From NCBI RefSeq assembly GCF_003710105.1, contig NZ_CP033325.1:2108001-2172000 (forward strand): a stretch of 64,000 bases of DNA, given 5' to 3'. The notes under the pieces were generated by a model. That model was not told the origin of the DNA, searched no databases, and saw only the letters and a program-made list of their open reading frames with translations. This DNA comes from Georgenia faecalis (GTDB lineage Bacteria; Actinomycetota; Actinomycetes; Actinomycetales; Actinomycetaceae). Both the position numbers and the translations under genes were made by a program. Shown one piece after another: positions 1-7,434 of the stretch. Numbering within the stretch: the first letter of the stretch is position 1; the number at the start of each line of letters is the position of its first letter.

Positions 1-774
1 GAGATCGACATGGCCGAGCTGCTCGCCCAGCCCATGGTCGAGGCACTCGTGACGCTCACCTGCGTGTCGAACTACGTGGGCGGCGACCTCGCCGGCAACG
101 CCGTGTGGACCGGCTGGCCGGTCCGGGAGCTCCTCGCCCGGGCCCGCCCGCTGCCCGAGGCGGACATGGTGCTCTCCACCAGCGCCGACGGCTGGACGGC
201 CGGCACCCCGCTCGAGGTGCTCACCGACGAGCGCAACTCCCTGCTGGCCGTCGGGATGAACGGCGAGCCGCTGCCCGAGCAGCACGGCTTCCCGGTGCGG
301 ATGGTCGTGCCCGGGCTGTACGGCTACGTGTCCGCGACGAAGTGGGTCGTCGACCTCAACGTCACCCGCTTCGCGCAGGACGAGGGCTACTGGACCCCGC
401 GCGGCTGGTCCGCGCGCGGGCCGATCAAGACGGCGTCCCGCATCGACGTGCCCCGACGCGGGCCGATCGACGCGGGGCCGACCGTCGTCGCCGGTGTCGC
501 GTGGGCGCAGCACCGTGGCGTCAGGGCCGTGCAGGTGCGCGTGGACGACGGCGAGTGGCAGGAGGCGACGCTGGCCGCCGAGCCGACGGTCGACTCGTGG
601 CGGATGTGGATGTTCGAGTGGGACGCCGACCCCGGGGAGCACACGCTCACCGTCCGGGCGACGGACGGCGACGGCGAGATCCAGACCGACCGGTTGGCGC
701 CCCCCGCGCCGGACGGGTCGAGCGGGTGGCACTCCAGAGACGTCGAGGTTCGGCGGCGCCGATCGGAGTCTTAG
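1..774 (+). CDS. Sulfite-oxidase-like molybdopterin oxidoreductase, 3' end (partial)
   Basis: The reading frame is open from the first base of the window, so this is the C-terminal part of a longer gene. The fragment (about 257 residues) has the signature of sulfite-oxidase-family molybdoenzymes: a stretch with LLAVGMNGEPLPEQHGFPVR, then VVPGLYGYVSATKWV, which belong to the Mo-pterin domain. About 90 residues follow with the immunoglobulin-like fold of the Mo-co dimerisation domain (GVAWAQHRGVRAVQVRVDDG; EHTLTVRATDGDGEIQ). Family members oxidise or reduce small oxygen-containing substrates; the electron partner and N-terminal membrane or signal segment lie outside the window. Family assignment is firm; the substrate cannot be read. 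Confidence 0.85.
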   Translation, partial: EIDMAELLAQPMVEALVTLTCVSNYVGGDLAGNAVWTGWPVRELLARARPLPEADMVLSTSADGWTAGTPLEVLTDERNSLLAVGMNGEPLPEQHGFPVRMVVPGLYGYVSATKWVVDLNVTRFAQDEGYWTPRGWSARGPIKTASRIDVPRRGPIDAGPTVVAGVAWAQHRGVRAVQVRVDDGEWQEATLAAEPTVDSWRMWMFEWDADPGEHTLTVRATDGDGEIQTDRLAPPAPDGSSGWHSRDVEVRRRRSES

Positions 775-825
775 CGAATCCGATCCTGCCTTCCCGGCCG
801 GCGCGCTCGGGGGCACCATGGCCGG

Positions 826-2205
826 ATGGAGAGCCTGCCGCTGCGGTCGGCGCGTGGCCGCTGGGTGGTGCTCGCCGCGACGCTCGCGTCGGCGATTGCC
901 TTCCTCGACGGCAGCGTCGTCAACGTCGCGCTGCGACCGATCGCGCTCGACCTCGACGCGACGCTCGTGGACCTGCAGTGGGTGGTCAACGCGTACATGC
1001 TCACCCTCGCCTCCCTCATCCTCGTGGGCGGCTCCCTCGGTGACCGGCGCGGCCGCAGGCGCGTCTTCGTCGTCGGGATCGCCTGGTTCGGCGCCGCGTC
1101 GGTCGCCTGCGGGCTCGCGCAGGGGGTCGAGCAGCTCGTCGTCGCCCGCGGGCTGCAGGGCATCGGCGCGGCCTTGCTGGCACCGGGCAGCCTCGCCCTC
1201 ATCCAGTCCCTCATCGCCGCGGAGGACCGCGCCCGCGCCATCGGCTACTGGTCGGCGTGGTCCGGCGTGGCCGGCGCCGTCGGGCCGCTGCTCGGCGGTT
1301 GGCTGGTGGAGGCGCTCTCGTGGCGGTGGGTGTTCTTCATCAACGTGCCGGTGGCCGCCGCCGTCATCGCGATCGCGCTGCGGCGGGTGCCCGAGTCGAG
1401 GCCGGCGGCCGGGCAGGGGCGCTTCGACGTGCCCGGTGCGGCGCTGGGCGTCGTCGCGCTCGGCGGGATCACCGTCGCCCTCATCCAGGGGCTGTGGCCG
1501 GCGGCGGTCGTCGGGGCGGTGGCCGCGGTGGCCTTCGTCGTCGTCGAGGCCCGCACGCCGCATCCCATGGTCCCGTTGGGGATCTTCGCCGACCGGACGT
1601 TCTCGGTGGTCAACGTCGCGACCTTCCTCATCTACGCGGCGCTCGGCGCGGTGACGTTCTTCCTCGTGCTCCAGCTCCAGGTGGTCGCGGGGTACGGGCC
1701 GCTCGCCGCCGGCGCCGCGACCATCCCGTTCACGCTGCTCCTGCTCGTCTTCTCCCCGCGCGTGGGCACCCTCCTCGACCGCACCGGCCCGCGGCCGCTC
1801 ATGGCGCTCGGCCCGGCCCTCGCCGCCGTCGGGGTCGCGCTCCTCGCCGGCATCCCCGACGACGCCTCCTACCTCACCGACGTCCTGCCCGGCGTCCTCG
1901 CCTTCGGTGCGGGCATCACGCTGCTCGTCACCCCGCTGACCGCCACCGTCCTCGCCGCCGCGCCCGCCGAGCACGTCGGCCTGGCGAGCGGCGTCAACAA
2001 CGCGGTCGCCCGCGCCGCGGGACTCCTGGCGATCGCCGCGCTCCCCGCCCTCGTCGGTCTCGACGGCGAGCTGGTGGCCGACACCTTCGGCGCGGGCTAC
2101 ACCCGGGCCATGTGGTGGTGCGCGGGGCTCCTTCTTCTCGGGGCCGCGGGCTCCGGGGTGCTCCTGCCGGGGCGGCGCGCGCGTGCCGCGGACGTGACCA
2201 CGTAA
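826..2205 (+). CDS. MFS drug/multidrug transporter, DHA2 (EmrB/QacA) type
   Basis: A 459-residue, highly hydrophobic protein with the hallmarks of the DHA2 drug:H+ antiporter family. The first helix carries a motif-D1-like LDGSVVNVAL. Motif A is GGSLGDRRGRRRVF (about residues 65-78). Motif C is GVAGAVGPLLGGW (about 146-158), followed by the SWRWVFFINVP loop. The length fits 14 membrane segments with short loops. It probably exports a toxic small molecule; the substrate is not readable. The start is the ATG at 826; CACCAT lies 6 bases upstream and there is no Shine-Dalgarno site, consistent with a leaderless message. It is followed by a strong hairpin and a convergent lipoprotein gene. Confidence 0.9.
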   Translation: MESLPLRSARGRWVVLAATLASAIAFLDGSVVNVALRPIALDLDATLVDLQWVVNAYMLTLASLILVGGSLGDRRGRRRVFVVGIAWFGAASVACGLAQGVEQLVVARGLQGIGAALLAPGSLALIQSLIAAEDRARAIGYWSAWSGVAGAVGPLLGGWLVEALSWRWVFFINVPVAAAVIAIALRRVPESRPAAGQGRFDVPGAALGVVALGGITVALIQGLWPAAVVGAVAAVAFVVVEARTPHPMVPLGIFADRTFSVVNVATFLIYAALGAVTFFLVLQLQVVAGYGPLAAGAATIPFTLLLLVFSPRVGTLLDRTGPRPLMALGPALAAVGVALLAGIPDDASYLTDVLPGVLAFGAGITLLVTPLTATVLAAAPAEHVGLASGVNNAVARAAGLLAIAALPALVGLDGELVADTFGAGYTRAMWWCAGLLLLGAAGSGVLLPGRRARAADVTT

Positions 2206-2227
2206 GGCGAGGTCGCTAGGAGCGACC

Positions 2228-2276
2228 CACGACGACGGCGGACCCACCCTGCGAGGGTGAGTCCAACGTCGTCGTG
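2228..2276. terminator. Bidirectional hairpin between convergent genes
   Basis: CACGACGACG (2228-2237) pairs perfectly with CGTCGTCGTG (2267-2276), and the inner parts GGAC/GTCC and ACCCT/AGGGT extend the stem, leaving a tight loop. It lies exactly between the transporter gene ending at 2205 and the convergent lipoprotein gene ending at 2317. There is no clear U tract, as is common in actinobacteria. Confidence 0.7.
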
Positions 2277-2316
2277 CTCGGGGACGCGAGCGGGGTAGTC
2301 CTCCCCTGCCGTTGCG

Positions 2317-2949
2317 TCAGGCGGCGCCGGCCTCGGCGGCGTAGTGGTTCACGAACACGACCATGTCCTCGAGGCTGACCTCCTCGGGCGTCGCGGTCAC
2401 GGTGATGACGCCGTCGGTCGTCCGCAGGTAGCAGGTGATCGAGCTCCCCGACTCGTTGGTTCCGCAGCTTCCGGTGCCCGCGGGGGTGTTGCTGGTCGCG
2501 ATGTACTCGACCAGCGACTCGTACGGGGAGCTGAGCACGTTGCCGTCCACGGCGATCCTCACGGTGAAGTCGTCGTCGGCGTACATGCGGGCGGGGCCGC
2601 TGGCCTCCTGGAGCGTGAAGGGACCGATGGCCTGCGGGGGCGTCGCCACCGCGTCGGCGGGGATGACCGCGCCCTCGGGGGCCGGGCCCGGGTCGGTCGC
2701 GCCGAGGTCGGCGGGCGCGCCGGAGTCGGCGGCGCTGTCCGTGGGGGCCGCGCTACCGCTGTCGGTGGACTCCTCCTCCGTGGCGGTCTTCGTCTCGTCG
2801 GCCGTCGGCTCCTCCGGCGTGGTGGTCTCCTCGCTCGCCGTCGTGGGCTCGGCGGACTCGGCGCCGCCTCCGGAGTCGTCCCCGCACGCGGTGAGGCCCA
2901 TGGTGGCCAGGGCGAGCGTGGACATGAACAGGAGGGACTTGCGGCGCAT
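2317..2949 (-). CDS. Putative lipoprotein with acidic Thr/Glu linker
   Basis: A 210-residue secreted lipoprotein. It begins MRRKSLLFMSTLALATMGLTACG: a twin-Arg/Lys n-region, a hydrophobic core and a lipobox LTAC with the acceptor cysteine at residue 22. A linker of about 65 residues follows, rich in Thr, Glu, Ser, Ala and Asp, then a globular domain of about 110 residues with two cysteines (SCGTNES and ITCYLRT) that could form a disulfide. I do not recognise the globular domain. The gene is monocistronic, convergent with the transporter gene and separated from it by a hairpin. Surface attachment through a flexible linker is inferred from the sequence; the function is unknown. Confidence 0.8.
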   Translation of the reverse strand: MRRKSLLFMSTLALATMGLTACGDDSGGGAESAEPTTASEETTTPEEPTADETKTATEEESTDSGSAAPTDSAADSGAPADLGATDPGPAPEGAVIPADAVATPPQAIGPFTLQEASGPARMYADDDFTVRIAVDGNVLSSPYESLVEYIATSNTPAGTGSCGTNESGSSITCYLRTTDGVITVTATPEEVSLEDMVVFVNHYAAEAGAA

Positions 2950-3092
2950 CGAGACGATCCTTCGGTGTCAGCGCACGGGCGTGCGCGTGGGGTTTGGCGA
3001 CACGTGACCCTAACTAAGAGGGGCCTGCTGCACGAGTGGGAAGGAGGTGGGGTCATCGACGATGCCGCGGCGCGCGGCGACGGCACGGTTGA

Positions 3093-3121
3093 GCCCCGCC
3101 TCCGCCAGGCGGAGGTGGGGC
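3093..3121 (-). terminator. Hairpin downstream of the telA operon
   Basis: GCCCCGCCTCCGCC (3093-3106) and GGCGGAGGTGGGGC (3108-3121) form a 14-bp stem with one G-T pair and a minimal loop, 22 bases past the stop of the operon's last gene. No U tract. Confidence 0.6.
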
Positions 3122-3143
3122 CGCTGAAGAATCGGGAAGCCGT

Positions 3144-3929
3144 CTACCTCACGCCGAAGTCGTACGCGCTTTCCGGGTGCCCGAACTTCTCGCGCAGGAA
3201 GTTGCCCGTGGTGGTCAGCTGCGCCGGCGTCCGGCTGTACCGGCTGGTGTACAGGGACTGGGCCTGGGCGGAGAGGATCTGCAGCTGCTCGGCCAGCTCC
3301 TCCTTGGGCGTGCGGCCGTTGGGCTGGCGGCTGTCGACCATGCTCGGCGGGATCGCCAGGTAGGCGCGGACGACGGCGGGCAGGTACTGCTGCACCATGG
3401 CGTCCAGCTCGTACTCCAGGCGCGCGTCGCCGGACGGCTCCTGCTTCTCCGCCACGATGACCGCGTCGAGCGTCCGGCACGTCTCGAGGAGGCTCGCGAC
3501 GGCCGTCGGCGGAAGCCGGTGCCGGTTCCGGCGCGCGTCGTGCGCGACGGCGGCCAGGGCGGAGGACCGGGCGTCCGCAGGCTCGAGCGCCGCCGTCGTC
3601 GACGGCGCGGCCAGGGCGGCCTGCCCCGGCGACTCGGCCGGGACGAACCGGTGCCACCAACGGCGCCGGGCCGGGAGCCAGAGGTCGCGCAGGTGCCAGG
3701 CGCGCACGCCGGACGCCGCCATGGAGGCGAGGCCGAGGAGGACCCCGGGTCCACCCCAGCCGAGCTCGAAGACGGCGACGGAGAACCCGGCCGCGTAGAC
3801 CAGACCCTCGACGATCGCCCGGACGTTCTTCTTCACCGCGCCGATGAACAGGACGAGGTAGGCGAGCAGGGGCAGGAAGACGACAACGAGGCCCACCTTG
3901 ACGGCGTTGCCCAGCGTCAACCGCGACAT
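3144..3929 (-). CDS. TelA-operon membrane partner protein (XpaC-like position)
   Basis: A 261-residue protein with two N-terminal hydrophobic segments (about 9-29, VKVGLVVVFLPLLAYLVLFI; and about 38-65). A basic stretch (RRRWWHRF) and a long, mainly helical soluble domain rich in Ala, Gln and Arg follow. No catalytic motif is visible. It sits 2 bases downstream of the telA stop codon, with GAGGAG 6 bases before the ATG, so the two are co-translated. In many bacteria telA is paired with a membrane-anchored xpaC-type gene, and position and topology fit that, but I cannot show sequence homology. The frame is open further upstream, but that part is a shadow of telA. Confidence 0.7.
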   Translation of the reverse strand: MSRLTLGNAVKVGLVVVFLPLLAYLVLFIGAVKKNVRAIVEGLVYAAGFSVAVFELGWGGPGVLLGLASMAASGVRAWHLRDLWLPARRRWWHRFVPAESPGQAALAAPSTTAALEPADARSSALAAVAHDARRNRHRLPPTAVASLLETCRTLDAVIVAEKQEPSGDARLEYELDAMVQQYLPAVVRAYLAIPPSMVDSRQPNGRTPKEELAEQLQILSAQAQSLYTSRYSRTPAQLTTTGNFLREKFGHPESAYDFGVR

Positions 3930-3931
3930 GG

Positions 3932-5158
3932 TCAGCTCCTCGGGGAGTCCGGAGTGGGGGCGTCGGAGGAGTGGCTGCGCTCGAGCTGGAGGCGGGCTCG
4001 GCCCACCTGCCCCTCGAGCACCTCCACCGTCTGCTTCATCGACCGCGCGGCCTCCACCTTGTACCGGTCGATCTCGTCGATGGCCTGGAAGACGTTGTCG
4101 AAGGCCTGCTGGAGCTTGGCGGGGTCGACCGTGGCGCGGCCGGCGCTCTGCTGGATGGCGGCGCCCTGGGAGCGGAGCAGCTCCGACGTCGAGACGATCA
4201 TGTCGGCGGTGGTCGCGTTGAGGGCCTCGACCTGGGAGAGGACGATCTCCTGCTGGGCCAACGCCTGGGAGACGGTGACGGCCACCCGCAGGGCCGCGAG
4301 GGTGGTGTCGAGCGCGCGGTCGACGCCCTTGATGAGCTCGGTGTTGTTCTTCTTCACGACGTCGAGGGCGAGGTAGCCCTGGACGGAGACCGCCATCTGA
4401 GTCATGAGGTCCTGGTGACGCTGGCGGACGGCGAAGAGGGCGTCGCCCTCCAGGGTCGCCGCCTCGTCGGTCTTGCCCTCGGCGCGCAGGGCCGCGATCC
4501 GCTCCTCGAGGCCGTCGCCGAGGTGCCGGGCGAGCACGGCGTAGTTGGCCAGCTGCCCGAGCGTCGCCCACAGGGCGTCGCGCTCGGTCTGAATCGCCGC
4601 GTTGTCGAGGCGGAGCTCGTCCTGGCCGCCCTTGAGCGCCTTGGTGATGGCGTCGAGCTGGTCCTGCGCGGACTCGTACTTGCGGAAGTACCGCTCGATG
4701 GGGCTGCCGCTGGGGAGGAACTTGAGGAGGCGCTTGGCGCCGGTGAGGTCGTGGCGCTTCGGGTCGAGCTCGGTGACGATCTCCCGCAACTCGGCCAGGC
4801 TCTTGCCGGTGCGCGATGCGGGGTCCGCTCCCCCGGCCCCGAGCGCCGCCGCGGGCCGCTGAAGCATGCGGTTGGCCGAGTCGCCGGCCTGGCGCACCGT
4901 CTCCTCGCCCATGCGGGTCAGCTGCGCCAGCTTCGTCTCGAACTCCGGGCTGTGCAGCGGCGCGGCGAGCAGGTCGTCGAGGAACGCGCGCGCCGTCTCC
5001 GCGTGCTTCCGCTGGGCCTCGGCGTCCACGAGGATGACGCCGCCGACCTTCTCCGGCTGATGGACCTCCACCTCGGCCGCGGGCGCGGGCGGCTCCAGCT
5101 GCAGCGGGTTCTCCACCGCCGCAGGCTGGTTCTGGCCAAGGTCGAGCGGGTTCGACAT
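3932..5158 (-). CDS. telA: TelA family protein (toxic anion resistance)
   Basis: A 408-residue cytosolic, almost entirely helical protein of the TelA/toxic-anion-resistance family, originally linked to tellurite resistance and later to envelope stress. Family hallmarks are the central LKFLPSGSPIERYFRKYES segment, the KALKGGQDELRLDNAAIQTE region and the late VSQALAQQEIVLSQVEALNATT region. The N-terminus is Pro/Ala/Glu-rich and disordered. The ATG at 5158 is preferred because GAGGAG lies 8 bases before it; a GTG three codons earlier would overlap that ribosome binding site. It is the first gene of a two-gene operon with the membrane protein at 3144-3929. Confidence 0.85.
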   Translation of the reverse strand: MSNPLDLGQNQPAAVENPLQLEPPAPAAEVEVHQPEKVGGVILVDAEAQRKHAETARAFLDDLLAAPLHSPEFETKLAQLTRMGEETVRQAGDSANRMLQRPAAALGAGGADPASRTGKSLAELREIVTELDPKRHDLTGAKRLLKFLPSGSPIERYFRKYESAQDQLDAITKALKGGQDELRLDNAAIQTERDALWATLGQLANYAVLARHLGDGLEERIAALRAEGKTDEAATLEGDALFAVRQRHQDLMTQMAVSVQGYLALDVVKKNNTELIKGVDRALDTTLAALRVAVTVSQALAQQEIVLSQVEALNATTADMIVSTSELLRSQGAAIQQSAGRATVDPAKLQQAFDNVFQAIDEIDRYKVEAARSMKQTVEVLEGQVGRARLQLERSHSSDAPTPDSPRS

Positions 5159-5705
5159 GCCGTGCACTCCTCTACGCCGGGGCTACCCACAGTGTCTCAG
5201 GGGCGGCTGAGAGCGGCGCCGGGAATTGGGTTGCTCTCTCTACCGGTGAACGGTCACGGAGGTGGTTAAGTTCCAGCAGCGTCCGAACAGTGGGCACGCT
5301 CGAGGGCCTGGTAACCATGGGGCAGACGAGTAAGTTCCGCAGATCGAAAGCGAACCCAGGGTGCGCAACCAGGTAGACCGAGGCAGGCGAAGCGCGTGGG
5401 ACACCTTCCAGGCCACTGCCCATCCGCGGTCAAACGTGGTTGAGTTGCCCACATCCGACAACTCGGTGTTGAGCGGTCACAAGCCCAGGCGGCGTTGAGT
5501 CTGCGCCTCCCCTAGCGGGCCAGACAAGCTAGGGTCGCATGCTGGGCGGCATTGCTGCGGCGCGCGTCGCGCCGCCGCCGCGCATTGGGGAACCCAGAGA
5601 TGTTGTCTGCGCTACTTCCGCCGACGGTCGAACCGCCGGAAGTACACAGAATGAACCCTGCACTACTATGAGCTGTCTAGGGCGAAGACCGTTGGAGGAG
5701 CGAGC
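5159..5705. other. 547-bp non-coding junction, left edge of the accessory block
   Basis: No convincing gene. Base composition drops here compared with the telA operon. Two structures are visible: a perfect hairpin GCGGCGCG/CGCGCCGC near 5567-5585, and ACTTCCG ... CGGAAGT arms around a 16-base centre near 5614-5643. TACTAT (5664-5669) is a possible -10 box for the gene starting at 5706. Confidence 0.5.
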
Positions 5706-6629
5706 GTGGCCACGAGGACAATGAAGAAGACGGTCGCGTTCTTCGAGGTGTGCGACGATAACAGCGAACCCATGGCCGCCGAAGACTGGCAGCAGCACCT
5801 CCGTAAGCTTCGCGATCGGCAGAGGAACCAAGGCGCCACGTCCCTCCGCCACGAAATCTATGGTCTTCGACACTACGCGCACGTATACGAACACCGAACC
5901 AAACTGAGTCTCGTTGTTGCCCGCGAGCGTGACGAACCTCCATCGTCGCTCGACGAGGACTCCGGGCAAATCTTCGACGAGCAGACACAGGCCAACCGCC
6001 CATGGGTCGAAATATGCGTTGCATCATTCGTTGAGAACACGAACGTCTTCGGCTTCGTCCTGGGCGGGATGGCCTCGCCGCGGGCGGGTGTTATCGCAGA
6101 CTGGATAAATGAAGATTCCCGGCTTTTTGGCGAAGCCATCTCGGTGCGTCCCTACGTCGCCAACAACCTCGTAGGAATGCTGCAAAACGGATACTCCGAA
6201 GCACGCATGGTACGCCTCCAGCTCGATGCGACACAGATCGATGCCGAGGTTGTTGACGGCTCTGGGCTTTACTCGGCGGCGCAGCGCATGGGCCAAGAAC
6301 TGGACCTCGGTCCGGAGGTCAATGTCGAAGTGGTGCTGCGTATCCGAGGACGATCTGACGGCGCAACGGAGGCTACGCGCCGGTCACTCGCTGATCGTGC
6401 CCGGGAGCTGATTGGGCGGCCTGTCCGCAGCGCTCAGGCAGAGATTGTGGATTTCCAGCCGGACTCTACGAACGGCCGGGAGTTGGTCGACCTTGTGAAG
6501 CACCGGATGGCCACCAAGGAGAAGGTCTCTGTGATGGACGACGACGGCCACCAGGTGCGCATCCCGTCGGCGATCGACGCGATCAGCCGGGCTGCCAGCC
6601 GTCTCCAGGTCGTCGCTACCGCCCGCTAG
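5706..6629 (+). CDS. Unassigned 307-aa soluble protein, first gene of a two-gene accessory unit
   Basis: I do not recognise this protein. It is soluble, without signal peptide or membrane segment, has mixed alpha/beta composition and is rich in charged residues. It opens MATRTMKKTVAFFEVCDD and ends with a helical region (AIDAISRAASRLQVVATAR). The GTG start has GGAGGA 6 bases upstream. The gene uses A- and T-ending codons more often than its neighbours, suggesting horizontal transfer. It is followed 57 bases later by a small four-helix membrane protein gene in the same direction, and both converge on a type I restriction operon. The pairing of one soluble and one membrane protein beside restriction genes suggests, but does not prove, a defence role. 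Confidence 0.7.
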   Translation: MATRTMKKTVAFFEVCDDNSEPMAAEDWQQHLRKLRDRQRNQGATSLRHEIYGLRHYAHVYEHRTKLSLVVARERDEPPSSLDEDSGQIFDEQTQANRPWVEICVASFVENTNVFGFVLGGMASPRAGVIADWINEDSRLFGEAISVRPYVANNLVGMLQNGYSEARMVRLQLDATQIDAEVVDGSGLYSAAQRMGQELDLGPEVNVEVVLRIRGRSDGATEATRRSLADRARELIGRPVRSAQAEIVDFQPDSTNGRELVDLVKHRMATKEKVSVMDDDGHQVRIPSAIDAISRAASRLQVVATAR

Positions 6630-6686
6630 ACGGACTGTCTGAGCTCCCGTCTAGTGTCGCCGTCAAGCGAAGAAGGGGTGATAGGC

Positions 6687-7295
6687 ATGAGCGGCAACGG
6701 CAACGTTCAGACAGGTGGCGGGAGACGAACCTTCCCAGCCCGAGTCGTAGACTGGTGGCTGGCCAGAGTCTGGCCAGATCTAGCGCTGGTCGTCGTTCTC
6801 ACGCTGCTGCACTTCGTCCTCTATCGCCACTGGGAGTGGGATCGCGTGGACTTCGCGATCCAGGAAATCGCGACCGACCAGCGCCGGTTCATCTACGTCG
6901 GCTTGGCGACGGTGGCAGCTCTCGTCGCGGGTAGCAACAACACGGCAGTGGGCTCGTATGTTTCCTCAAGCGGCGACGTCATGAAACACATCCGAGTTAG
7001 CCACGGGAAGTCGATGAGAAAAGGGTTGCGAAGCAACGGGCTGTGGCTGTGGGCCGTCGCTGTCATGTCCCTGGTTTGCATCGGCCTCGATCCGATGGAT
7101 CCCAACGATCCCCACAACACGCGTGGTGCAGCCTGGATCGCCGAGGCGGCACTTCTCTTGATCGTCGTGAAGTACGGGCGCCTTGTGATGATGCAGGACG
7201 TCCTGCTTAAGGCTAATGACCTTTCCCGGCAGCGCGAGGCGCTGGCTGAGAAGCGCAGCAATCGGCGGGCGTTGAAGAAGCCGCCTACCGGCTAG
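6687..7295 (+). CDS. Unassigned 202-aa membrane protein with four predicted helices
   Basis: Four hydrophobic segments are visible: LALVVVLTLLHFVLY (about 25-40), FIYVGLATVAALVAG (about 67-82), LWLWAVAVMSLVCIGL (about 114-130) and AAWIAEAALLLIVVKYG (about 143-160). The ends are polar, and the C-terminal tail is strongly basic (QREALAEKRSNRRALKK). The ATG at 6687 has AAGGGG 9 bases upstream and is preferred over an in-frame GTG at 6654. Composition is again less GC-biased than the chromosome. It probably works with the soluble protein encoded just upstream. I know no close family from sequence alone; a membrane effector or anchor is inference. Confidence 0.65.
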   Translation: MSGNGNVQTGGGRRTFPARVVDWWLARVWPDLALVVVLTLLHFVLYRHWEWDRVDFAIQEIATDQRRFIYVGLATVAALVAGSNNTAVGSYVSSSGDVMKHIRVSHGKSMRKGLRSNGLWLWAVAVMSLVCIGLDPMDPNDPHNTRGAAWIAEAALLLIVVKYGRLVMMQDVLLKANDLSRQREALAEKRSNRRALKKPPTG

Positions 7296-7355
7296 GTCGC
7301 GACATCGTGACCCTTCTCGTCAAAAGCGCCGCGGAAGGTTCATAACGCGGTGTGT

Positions 7356-7398
7356 GGCGCTTGCCCGGCGGGATGAGCACAGCGCGAGGGCAAGCGCC
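7356..7398. terminator. Bidirectional hairpin, perfect 11-bp arms
   Basis: GGCGCTTGCCC (7356-7366) and GGGCAAGCGCC (7388-7398) are perfect inverted arms around a 21-base loop, midway between the convergent genes ending at 7295 and 7435. Confidence 0.7.
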
Positions 7399-7434
7399 GC
7401 TCATTCGATTGTCCCCGCGACCTGACCAGCAGCC